64,000 nt of DNA, from assembly GCF_001625195.1 (NCBI RefSeq), contig NC_054391.1:6769157-6833156 (forward strand), read 5' to 3'. Shown here piece by piece: positions 20,550 to 31,076 of the stretch (position 1 is the stretch's first letter; each line of letters opens with the position of its first letter). Made by a program: the position numbers and the translations under genes. The notes beneath the pieces are model-generated. The model did no database searches, was not told where the DNA came from, and saw only the letters and a list, made by a program, of their open reading frames with translations. The DNA comes from Drechmeria coniospora (Eukaryota > Ascomycota > Sordariomycetes > Hypocreales > Ophiocordycipitaceae).

Positions 20550-23500
20550 TTACGCATCCAAGCCGTTCAAGTCAATCAGCTTCTTCACCATCTCAATCAC
20601 CTTGTCCGAGCCAACGTCGAGTCCCGGATTCTCAACCTTCTTCGCAATCACATGGTCCACCATCCCCCGCAGCCGCGCCACCAAGACGCCTATGCGAGCC
20701 CACCCTCGAAGTCGAATCCAGCCGTCGACGAGCAGGCCGCGGCCGAGAGTGTCCAGCTCCGTCGGTCCCGCGAACAGCAGCAGCGTGTAGGCGTTGAAGG
20801 CTGCCACAAGTCAGCGTTTGCTTCGGCGTCGGACCGGCAGACGTCCGTCCGGTCCGGTCCGGCCGTGCCACTTACGTGTGAGGTCGCGGATGAAGATCTT
20901 GCTCGTCGAGATGATGTTAAAGTACGACATGTACGCGGCGCCCCCCGAGAACCCCTGGTTGCCAAAGAGCGTGCTGCTCGGGTGCACAAACACGCGCCCG
21001 TTCTCCTGGTTGAAGTACTTGATCAGGCGCGCCTCGGGGTCCAGCTCCACCGCGCCCGACATCGAGCTCGCGTACTTCTTGTCCGGGTACTGGATTCGCG
21101 CGATCTGGGGCGTGAAGGCGGAGGCGATGAGCGCCCGCAGCAGGCGCGCGTTCCAGCCGCCCGCCGCGCCGTCCGAGTGCTTCGTCGCCTGCGACGGCAG
21201 CACGATGCCGGCCTCGGTCAGGGCCGTGTAGTACTGCGACCGAGTGTTCGAAATGTCCGAGAGCGTCGGGAAGGACAGGAAGTTTTCGTCGCAAAACGAC
21301 CTCACCTGCCGCTGAGGCGTCCCGTCTCTCATCATCCCGTCCCACTGCTGGAAGGCGTCGAGGTCGGTGATGAGGTCGCCGTCACCGTTGACAAACTTCA
21401 TGCGCGCCTCCCGCGCCTCCTCCCTCTTCTCCTGCGGCGACACGAACGGGCTCTTCGTGCTCAGGATGGCGGCGATGGTCACGCACTCGTCGAGGCATCC
21501 GAAGATGGACCCGAACACCATCAGCTTGCCGCACCTCAGATCTGCCGGCAGCATGGCCAGCTGCTGGCCCATGGCCGTCAGCTCGTCCCCGTCCAGCGCA
21601 CCCATCCTTTGCAGCAGCTTGATGGCGCCTTCGACCGCGAGCGCTTCCGGCGGCGTCGGCGATCGGCCCAGGAACTGGCCGACGTCGCGCATGCCCATCG
21701 CCCGGACCGTGAGGCAGAGCTGCTCCAGCGGCACCCGCCGGATCTCGGGCTCGGGTCGCTCCGCCATCTGCGCTTCCAGCGCTTGCGTGTAGAGCTTGTA
21801 GCATCGGCCCTCCTGCACGCGACCCGCGCGGCCCTGCCTCTGCTTGCACGCGGCTCGCGACGCGAACGATTCGGCGAGCTTCCTCATGTTCGTCTGCGGG
21901 TCGAAGCTCGTCTCCTTCACCTTGCCGCTGTCGATGACGGCGACGATGTCGTCGATGGTGATGGACGTCTCCGCCACGTTGGTCGCCACCACCACCTTTC
22001 GCTTGCCCGCCGGTGCCCTGGAAAACACCTTCTTCTGCTCGCGCGTTTCGAGCGATGCGTGGAGAGGCAGGACGTGGAGGGAATCGACGGCCCGCAGCAG
22101 GTGGCAGGCGTGATGAATCTCGCCCACGCCTGGGAGGAAAATGAGGATCCCGCCAGCCTTCTTTTCGTACGACAACTCGTAGTCGATGGCCTTGACGGCC
22201 TCGGCGAGGAGGTGGTAGTGTATCCGGTGGCCCAGCTTCTGGATGATCTTGCCCATCGTCTCGTCCCCGATGAACCCCTTGTCGTTTGCCTCGGCGTTGA
22301 ACCCCGTCATTCGAATGACGTCGTCGAGGTAGTACTTCTCGACCGGGAACGTCCGGCCGGAAATCTCAACGGTGCCGACGCGCAGGCCCTCGGACGCGAA
22401 GTAGTTCTTGAAGGTGGCGGCATCGAGCGTGGCCGACATGAGAATCAGCTTCAACATGCCCTTTTTCGCCCTCAACACTTCGCGCATCAGGTTCAGCAGA
22501 AAGTCGGTGTCGAGACTCCTCTCGTGCACTTCGTCGATGACCACGTGGCTGACGTCGGCCAAGGAAGCGACGACGTCGTCGACGCGGCCGCCGGCCGTCT
22601 GAAGCCGTCGCAGCAGAACACCGGTCGTCACGAACGTGATCTTCGTGTCCCTCGACTGCCGAGACTCTCCGCGAATGGCATATCCCACCTCTTCGCCCAC
22701 CCGTGAGCACCGCTCCTCGGCCACGCGGTCCGCCAACCCCAGTGCCGATATCCTGCGCGGTTGCGTCACGATGATGTTGGCGCAAGACCCGAGGCTGTTG
22801 GCGTACAGATCGTCAAGTATGAACTGCACCGACTGCGTTGACTTTCCGGAGCCCGTCTCTCCGCTGATGATGGCCACATCGTTTTGGTCCACCGTCTCGA
22901 CAATCTGCTCGCGCATCTGCCAGGCAGGCAGCTTCTGGCGCTTCGACAGCATCTCTTTCAACAATGAATTCTCCTGCCGTCGTCGCCACCTCTCCCTGCT
23001 TTGGGGGTCGGGGATCCATTGGATAAACCTAGCCGCCTTCCGCGGTCGTCGGCTGGTCGTGCATGGCGCAGGGTGACTCTCCGAGGCGGCTGATGAAACG
23101 GCCGATATATCCACCAGTTTTCCAGGCTTGTTGATGATGTCGTTGATGTGTTGCTGAATCCACTCCATGACGAGGTATATTTTCATCGGTTCATCCTGAA
23201 GCGACTCCTGCATGTAGGCCAAGGCCCTCTTGACGATGCTCAGCTTGATGTACGACGGCAGCTTGGCGATGATGGCTAGCAGCAAGTTCTTTGGGTAGCT
23301 GGACGGTCTTCGAATCTGCAGGAATGCTTCCACTTCGCCCTTCTGCGCATTCTGTGCATTCTGTGCATTCTTGACTCCCTCGATGCGTATCTGGATCACC
23401 TGCTCACTCTCGCGACGGAAATTTTCACAGTACATGGCCTCGAGGCTTCCCACCTCCTCGTCCCATTGCTCCTCGGGAGACCCCAGGTCGAGGAAGTCCT

Positions 23501-24686
23501 CCGTGTCGTCGGTAGCTTCATCCGCCACAGATCCAGAAACGAGGATGTTCTGGAGTGCCTCGGCAGCCCTGCCCTCGTCGCCGTCGTTGTCGTCGAAAAT
23601 GCGCGTGCAAAGTTCTAGAGAGTACCCCGGCTCGGAGAGAGATTTGATGATGCCCTCTCGCCTCAAATTTGTCGACCCGACAGAGATGCCGGCCGAGTAG
23701 CTCTCGGGAAGAGCCCAGCGCGGAAGGTCATCCTCGGGCACGTGGATCAAGAGCCACTCGAGCGTCTCTTCACGGTCCTTGCAGTACTCCACCGCCTCTT
23801 CCACGTGGCTTTTTCGGAATCCTATCTTGCTGAGGTCGGCAACGACGGAGTCCTGCCGGCTCCGGGACATGCGGATGCCGTGCGGGTTCCAGGTGATGCC
23901 CTGCCGCAGCAGCGCCTCGAGTTGAACTCTTGTCTGCCTGCCCATCTCCACCTTGGGTGCCGTCGTCCATCCCTTCATGGGGTTTGATCCTTCGCCGGCG
24001 TTTCCGCTAAGTAGCATTAGCCCAGACGAGCCGGGCATCTCCTTTGCCTTGGCTTTGGCAGCTTCTGCCTCCTTTCTCTTCTTGTCCGCCGCGGCTTTAG
24101 CTTCCTGTCGCTCCAGCAGAGCCTTGAATGGGTCCGCATCGTACATCCATGTCTTTCCCTCCTTGACGTCCTGCACCTTCAAGGCTTGAAATTCTTTCCA
24201 GAGCGACTTGTGATCCGGCGGAAGCACCATGTGCTTGTTTTGCATGCTGCAGACGCGGAACAGACCGTACGTGGCCGCCGCATGCTTGGCCTCGAGGGCG
24301 GTATCCCGCAGCAGGAGATGCTTATGAGTTGGTGTGATTTTGAAAGGCTCCAGCTTGATCATCTGCTGCGTCTTGACGTCTTTGGCGCTGAGCGTGACCC
24401 AGACCGAAAAGCCCTCGGGGGTCTTCCGGGTGTCGTATTCGGGTCTCTCCCATCGCTGCTTCTGGCAGTATTCGCTCAGGAGGTTAACCGGAAGCTTCCC
24501 GGTCCAGGATGAGCCACCGATGATCTGCTTGACTGTCGGCTTCGGAGGGACTGCCGTTGCCTTTTCCACCGGAGTGGTCAGCGGCTCTGCCTTCTGGCCC
24601 TTTTTCCCCTTACTGCCATCCTTTGCAGGCACAGACGGACCAGACGGAACCTGCTCGGCCTTGGCTTTCCCCTTCTTCACCATATC
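20550..24686 (-). CDS. UBA-RWD DExH-box RNA helicase, DHX57/ucp12-like
   Basis: Exons 20876..24686 and 20550..20800, with a 75-nt intron, give 1353 aa. Splicing restores RDLTPFNAYTLLLFAGP in the C-terminal OB-fold region. The start MVKKGKAK is preferred; an in-frame ATG 46 codons upstream gives a less family-like N-terminus. Order: a Lys-rich N-terminus, a UBA domain (about 270-312, DLSKIGFRKSHVEEAVEYC), an RWD domain (about 400-512), Walker A GETGSGKST (609-617), motif II DEVH (718-721, Val for the usual Ala), SAT, the helicase C lobe, the HA2 ratchet and the OB fold. This architecture matches animal DHX57, S. pombe ucp12 and yeast YLR419W. A role in translation or RNA-protein remodelling is inferred. 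A small NAQ repeat (NAQNAQNAQ) lies within the RWD. Confidence 0.93.
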
Positions 24687-25769
24687 ATTGGCTTGAGCGC
24701 TGGCGCTGGCGCTGGCTTGTTTCACAGGAATTCGAGAAGACGACAAGGGATTCCAGGTTTGGGTGTGAGAGGACACGAGAAAATTCGCACTGTATCCTAC
24801 GGCTGCCTGTACGGCCCGTCTCACAGTGCGATCCTTGCCCAGAGTTTAGGCTGTCCAATTTCGCAATGTCCGGCTCAAATCCGGCTACGGCGCACTACTA
24901 GTTCTACCAAAAAAAGTGCATCTACTGTACCGTTCCCATGTTCAATCAACTCTTTTGCGAGGAGAAACATCATGATGGCTCTGTCTTGTCGAGCAGTGCC
25001 TGAGTGATCCTAGTGTAAAACTTGATTGGAGGGCTTCTGCAAGATTGACAGACACACTTCAAATGGATCGAGTTTGATGGCATCGTCAATTCAGACAACA
25101 TTCACACATATGTGGAGCGTGATATCAAAATAATCGGATTCGCCACGTCTGTGTTCCTATGATGATGATGATGATGATGCACAACCACTTGGTCGTAATC
25201 AACCGCGACGCACGGGCCATAGGGAAGCAGGGTGCACTGGCACCAGCTTCTAAGACGGCTCGACTTCAGATTGCTCTCGCCAACCCTTCATCACGTACCG
25301 GCCGCCCATGAGTCGTGGCATGACCGCACGCCCCTTGCCATTTACATGAGCGCGCGCACTTCCGCCGATGCACTCCCTCTACAGCGACATATCAAATTTC
25401 ATTCGTCTCACTCGTCAATATCTCCGTATCTCTCCGAATCTCTCGCTCAGGCTGGAGCTTTCAAGCTACCATAGGGCCTGGATGCCCTGCTAGCGGTCGC
25501 AGAGTCGTGCGACAGCTACGCTGGACTCAAAGACAAGGAGGGTTCTGTGGTGGCGATGTGGGCTGTAGGTACAATCGGAGCAAAGTTTATATGACTGGGG
25601 AAGAAAGGGTATTGTTAGGGGTAGGGGGTAGGGGTAGGGGCAGGGGGTAGGGGGTAGGGGATAGTAGAGGGGGACGGGGGCGCATTATTGCATCACGGCG
25701 ACAGTCCATGCCAGGCCACCATGCAGTAGACGCCCAGGCATTCTCAAGAACGAAAGGGACGCAGGGCCC
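24687..25769. other. Intergenic, helicase promoter and importin 3' region
   Basis: About 1.1 kb. It contains an (ATG)n trinucleotide run near 25158-25178 and, close to the importin alpha stop, a G-rich tandem tract (25617-25680). No gene is recognised. Confidence 0.55.
25617..25680. repeat. GGGGTA-type G-rich tandem tract
   Basis: Degenerate repeats of AGGGGGT/AGGGGT units (gggtagggggtaggggtagg and onwards) with at least eight G-runs of four or more, beginning about 90 bp past the importin alpha stop codon. It resembles a G-quadruplex-forming or telomere-like array, but TTAGGG itself is not present. The importin transcript would carry the C-rich complement. Confidence 0.85.
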
Positions 25770-27811
25770 CTACATATCCATCGAGTCGCCTCCATTGGCA
25801 AAGTTGAAGCCGCCCGACTGGGCCGGCGCGTTGGCACCGAAACCGAAGGTGCCGTTGGGGCCAGCCGGCTGGGCCATGCCCTCGTCGGCGTTTTCGACGT
25901 CGTCCGAGAAGTACTTCTCGATGATGTGGTACGACTTGACGTAGATCTCCTCGTTGGCGTTGTTCTGGCACTCGTGGATCTTCTCCATGCCGCCACACTC
26001 CTCGATGAACAGCGCGTAACGGTTGATCGATTCGGCGTTTTCGCCCGCCGCCAGCTTGTCGAGGTCACCGATCTTGAGTATGTTCTCGAGGCCATCAAGG
26101 GCGACCTGGATGATCTTGTTGTCGGGGCACGACAGGAGATCGCACAGCGGCTTGATGCATCCCTGGGAAACGAGGTACCGAATCTGGTCCGGCTTTTGCA
26201 GGCCACCGGATGTGGCATTGCTGATGGCCCAGCAAGCCTCCTTGCGCGTCTTGAGATCGCCGTTCTGTAGGAGATGGATCAGGGGGGGGGTGATGTTGGC
26301 GTCAATGACAGCCTGGATCTGAGAGGAGTTGCCCGCCGTGATGTTCGAAATGGTCCAGCAGGCCTCCTTACGGATGCCATCCTTGGTCGAACTGAGGAGA
26401 GACAGGAGGCAAGGAAGAGCGCCGCAGTTGATGATGACTTGGGTCTGGACATCGTCACCGGTGACGATGTTGCCAACGGACCGAAGGGCGGGGGTTTGAA
26501 CCGAGGTAGATGCGTGCATCAGAAGCTCGACAAGGCGGCGAGGGATGCCGGCCTCGATGACGGCCTGGATCTTATCGTTGGAGCCGTCAGAGAGGTACGA
26601 AATGGCCCAGCACGCATCGATCAAGACTTCATCATCCAAGGAGTAGACCAGCTTGGAGAGGACAGGGAGCGCCGGGGCGATCTGAAGGCGACAACGATTA
26701 GCGTGGATGGTCTTGACTCACGCGCGCGCTGTGCAACATACGGTGTTCCAGTCAGGCTGGGGAGTTTTGCCGCGGCAAAAGTTGCTCAGGGTCCAGGTGG
26801 CGTTGCGCAGCATGCTCAGCTTGCGACTGTCACCGAGGAGGTTCAGCAGCGGCTTGAGCGCACCACAGCTGAGCACGTAATCTCGGCAGTGGGGGCTGTC
26901 GCCGGCAATGTTTCCAAGAGCCCAGACAGCCTGCTCACGAACATCGGGCTCGGGGCTGGCCAGAAGCTCGACAAAGATGGGGACGGCACCGGCCTCGATG
27001 ACGACCTGCGTCTGGTTCGCGGAACCAGAGGCAATGTTGGTCAGAGCCCAGGCAGCCTCGAACTGCACCAGCGTATGAGGCGATCGCAAGAACTCGACAA
27101 AGCGGTTAACCACACCGGTCTTGATCACCTCTTCGATGGGTGGGTTTCGCTCCTTGGACAAGAGCTTTCGGAATTTGGTCGTGGCTTGGATCTGCAGGTC
27201 GATCTGGTCCGAGAGCACACCCTGGACCATCTGAGGAAGGTCCTCACTCAACTAAGCGGAGAGACGTCAGACAGAGAACAATGGGGCCGTGGCCTTAAGC
27301 CTTGCACCGAGAAGGTCGTGCCCGGCATCTCTGCTGCTTGCATGCCGAGGACACGCAAGCTTACAGGGTGCAGCCTGATGCAGATGTGGTGTGGGGTTGT
27401 TTGCGCTGCACAAGCCTTCCCTTCCCCACATCGCAGGGCGACACACATCCGCGACGAAGGGGACCAAAACAACAAGTGCGAGCAACACAAACTTCGTTCC
27501 TGCGGACAACAGGCGGCCAAAAAAAGGAAAGCAAGGGGGGTGGGAAGAGGCGGTCCAAGGTAGGACAATGTGCATACCTGGGATTCGGAGGGAGTAGATT
27601 CATCGTCGCTGTCGGGAGCGGCACCGAGCGAGGCACCAGGACGGTTCTCGCCCGTTCCAATACCTCGTCGCTTGGCCAAGTTCTCCTCTCGCTTCGCCTT
27701 GCGAATCTCAACCTGCTGCTCCTCGCGGCGGCGGCGGAGTTCCTCGGGCTTGAATGTGTTCTTAGCCTTGAACTGGGTCCGGCGGTGCTCGGGAATGTAT
27801 CGCTCCGCCAT
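25770..27811 (-). CDS. srp1: Importin alpha (karyopherin alpha, Srp1)
   Basis: Three exons, 27578..27811, 26742..27251 and 25770..26681, all joined in phase 0, give 551 aa, the usual size. The protein is the adaptor that binds classical nuclear localisation signals and importin beta. The start [18 protein letters not shown] and the basic run [24 protein letters not shown] form the importin-beta-binding domain. About ten armadillo repeats follow with the NLS-groove pattern W...N ([66 protein letters not shown]). The C-terminus is a Gly/Phe/Asn-rich acidic tail ending GGDSMDM. The gene is divergent from POT1, with about 700 nt between their starts. Confidence 0.96.
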
Positions 27812-28517
27812 GGTGATGATATTTTCGTTCTGGCTTCCGGCCGGCAAGTACAGTGCAGGTGCGGGGGGGTATTGACAAGAGGATTCAGCCCCAAAGTCCA
27901 GCCGTCACTGGAAAAAAGCGATATACTGATCTCGCAAGTCGACCCTAATAATGAGCGGTAGCTCGAGCGTGTGTAATATGTGTGACTCGGCGAGGAACGC
28001 GGGAAGCGGGTGATGAAGAAAAGTTTGGATTGGAAGGAGGGCTGTGAGAGAAATGCTCATGGCTTTTTGAATCCGTTGCTCGCGAGCCTAAGTAGCCACT
28101 ACCCACATACAAGAACTTGCGAGAAACTGGGGGTCCTCGGGTGCCTGAGGCAGCATGTTTTGTGCACCGTGTTGGAGCGGGGCTCACAAACAAATGGTAC
28201 CTGCGGTGACCGCTTGAAATTCCCTATCCCGGCGTATACTCTGCTAGTGGCAAAGTTGCTGGTTTGAGAATTGCACGTGTTAATATATGGGTCAATGCAC
28301 ATTGATGTGCTGGCTATTTATGCATCATCACGTGCTTCCGCGATTTTACCACGCCCAAGAGCCATTCGGGGAAGACGCGCCGAGATCGGACAACTTCTAG
28401 ATTCGCGTAGCAAATCGCACTTCATACAGTACGCCAACGGCGTGTGCCGCATGAGACAGCAAATTCCTTCGAGAGCTTGAGGAAAACTACGGAACCGGCG
28501 TCGAGGGTGCTCCCGGA
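27812..28517. promoter_or_regulatory. Divergent upstream region, importin alpha and POT1
   Basis: 706 nt with ordinary composition and almost no GTAC words. A TATTTATGC stretch lies near 28314. It must contain both promoters. No repeat or small gene is evident. Confidence 0.5.
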
Positions 28518-30690
28518 ATGGCTCTCCAACAGTGCAAGGAACTGCCTCCAGGCTTCGAGACGATCAAGGACGTGCTCGACGGCAAGTGCTCGGCGGGACG
28601 TCTTGTCGACGTCATCGGCCTTGTGACAGACTTTAGGGCGCCAGTAGAGACGAAGGGGACAGGTGAGCTAGCATATATGACAAAGGGTTTCCATGCTGCT
28701 ATTCCTGACAGGTTCAGACTGGAAATGCCAGATTCGACTGTACGACCAGTCTGTCGAAGACAGCGTGGAAGATTCGCTGTTGCTCAATGTATTTCGTGCA
28801 GAAAGCGACATGCCCACCGCCAGGTGCGGTGATGTAATCATGATATTCAAGGCCAAGGTAAGTGAACGAACGAAAAGGGCTGCTTTGTTTCTCGGAACGC
28901 TCAGTAATGTGGTGCTTCAGGTTCAAAAATTCCAGTCAATGTATTTCTCTCTATGTTCCAATTGGTCGACATGCATATATGTATTCGAAGCCAGCAAGAT
29001 CCCCAGGCCTCCTGAAGATCCGTCCAATGCGTTGCGACCTTTCAGTAAGAAGGACGCCTCTCGCCTGACATCACGAACAGAGAAGGCGTTTGTGTCTCAT
29101 CTCTATCACGCAATCAACAAGGAAAGAGTTCCATCAGTCGACCATTTCGAAGCCATGTCAGTGAGATCGGTCAACATCAAAAACAAGTTCAGGGAGCTCA
29201 CGGACGTCCGAGAGCATAACTTTGTCAACACGGTTGCTCAACTCGTGCGGGAGCCATACGACCTGGGTGACAAGATAACTCTCTGGGTGTCGGATTACAC
29301 CGAGAATCATTCCTTCTACCACTTCTCGTTCAGTGGTGGCAAGGACGAGAGTGGTCGAGTCGGGGATCCATACGGCTACCTAGACAAGTATTCCACGAAT
29401 CGTCAAAAGCCCGACTGGACTGGACCGTTCGGGAAGCGAAGTATGCAGATCACCTGCTTCGAACCTCATACGACGGCTATCCGGGAGCAGAAAATTTCCA
29501 ACGGATCATGGGTCGATTTACGAAACGTACAAATCAAGTTTGGCCATAACGCAAGCAACCTCGAAGGCTTTCTCAGAGGAGAGGGCCTGGCTCCGAGCCA
29601 GAAACTCAACATCCATCACCTGGATCCCACAGAGGACCCAGAGTCGATAAGCCCGCAGCTCAAGAATGCGATACGTCGCAAGCGGGACTATGAAAAGCTC
29701 AAGAAGTCTCAGCTGAAGGAAATATCCGAGGCTGCAGCGGCCGGGTTGAAACGGAAGCAAGGACTGGAATTGGACTCTGGGAAGCCGAAGAAGCCGAACT
29801 CCAAAGCGCGGCGGGCGGCGGCGCGGGCGGCCTCTCATGCAAAACGCACTTCGTCCGAGGCGAACACGTCTAGCCTCTCGGTTGCGATCCCAGATCTCAA
29901 TACGCAAGGTGATTTTTTCATTCTCTTCCGTTGCTCCAAAATCTCCCCGCTGACCAAAACAGTTAAATGTGAGCACGGCGGCAAGGGAACAAGTTTCGTG
30001 GCGGAGATGATGGAGCTGGTGTATCAGGACACGACCATCAACGGCGCGCCAGTCAAGCTGCAGCTCCCATTCATCAACGCCAACTTCCGAACCAACGTCC
30101 GTGTTGTCGACTTCATGCCCTCCGATTTACGGGGCTTTTCCCGCCCCAAGCGGAAGAAGAAGGCTGAATTTCAATGTCTCTCGGACCAGTCCGAGTCGGG
30201 CACCGATACGGAGACGGATGAGGAAATATCAATGCAAAGCGACGCCGCAACGGACTGGGAATGGAGATTTTACTTGCAGTTGGAGGACGCCGTGGCTCCC
30301 CACGGGCAACAGAAAAATCGGTTCTGGGTCTTTGTGGACGACCAGGCCGCTCAGTGCATGGTGGACTTGGACGCAGCCGACTTGACAGTCGATCAAGAGC
30401 GTCTCGCCCTCTTGCAGCAACGGATGTTCATCCTGTGGGGCGACCTTGAGGAGTACAAGAGCCGGCTGGAGAAAAGAGCAAAGGCAGCCGGACAGGCACC
30501 GGAAGATAGCGACGAGGAGCATAAAGGGGGGCACGACGGTTCCCCTTTTTCTAACCGCCCCTTTTCTTGTTGCATCCGTCAGTACGGCGTCAAGTGCATT
30601 GAGCAAAAGGCATGCAGGGCGGACGCGGGAGAGGGGAGACGATGGCAACGCATGTTTGCCCTCTTTGGCACCAAAATCGCCACGTCATGA
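28518..30690 (+). CDS. pot1: POT1, telomeric single-strand DNA-binding protein
   Basis: Four exons, 28518..28662, 28718..28857, 28921..29908 and 29963..30690, give 666 aa. The first OB fold (LPPGFETIKDVLDGKCSAG, VIGLVTDFRAPVETKGT-DWKCQIRLYD, CGDVIMIFKAKVQKFQS) is the Telo_bind domain of fungal POT1 and is restored only by removing introns of 55 and 63 nt. A second OB-type region contains ITLWVSDYTENHSFYHF and the WTGPFGKRSMQITCFEPH block. After a basic linker with poly-Ala/Arg, the C-terminal domain (WRFYLQLEDAV, FWVFVDDQAAQCM, RPFSCCIRQYGV, GEGRRWQRMFALFGTKI) matches the end of fungal POT1, which binds the shelterin bridge. The third intron (54 nt) is in frame and open, so retained-intron protein would still be full length. 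Confidence 0.93.
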
Positions 30691-31076
30691 CAAGAATTCT
30701 CTCCGCGAATAAAATCACTTCGCATTACGACGATGCATCGAACGCCCAAGGCATCGCACAGATGCCATGAGGACAGTTTGGTTGGAAGCAGTCGGGCCTC
30801 CTCGCAACCTGACGCACTACGTACATCTGACTCTCTGGCAACGCCGGACAAGCAGGACTTGCAGCCTATACTCGTATCCTGAGACCTTATCGTAGTAGAC
30901 AGCCAAGCCCTCCACCAAGCCCTCTCGACACCATGTCGTCGTCGACTTTGCTAGCAGACTCGTACACCAACCAATACTAGGGGAAATAACACACTAGTCG
31001 GAACGGAGGAACAGCGAAAACGCAAAAAAGACCGCTCGGACGTCCGTGATGCCAGCCATTTTTTTGTCGACGTTGC
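30691..31076. other. Intergenic between convergent pot1 and scc3
   Basis: 386 nt between two stop codons, presumably both 3' UTRs. Nothing else is recognised. Confidence 0.5.

Noticed and set aside
20454..22706. 750-codon plus-strand open frame
   Set aside because: It is antisense to the DHX57-like helicase; its His/Arg/Leu-rich composition is the usual shadow of GC-rich coding sequence and no domain is present.
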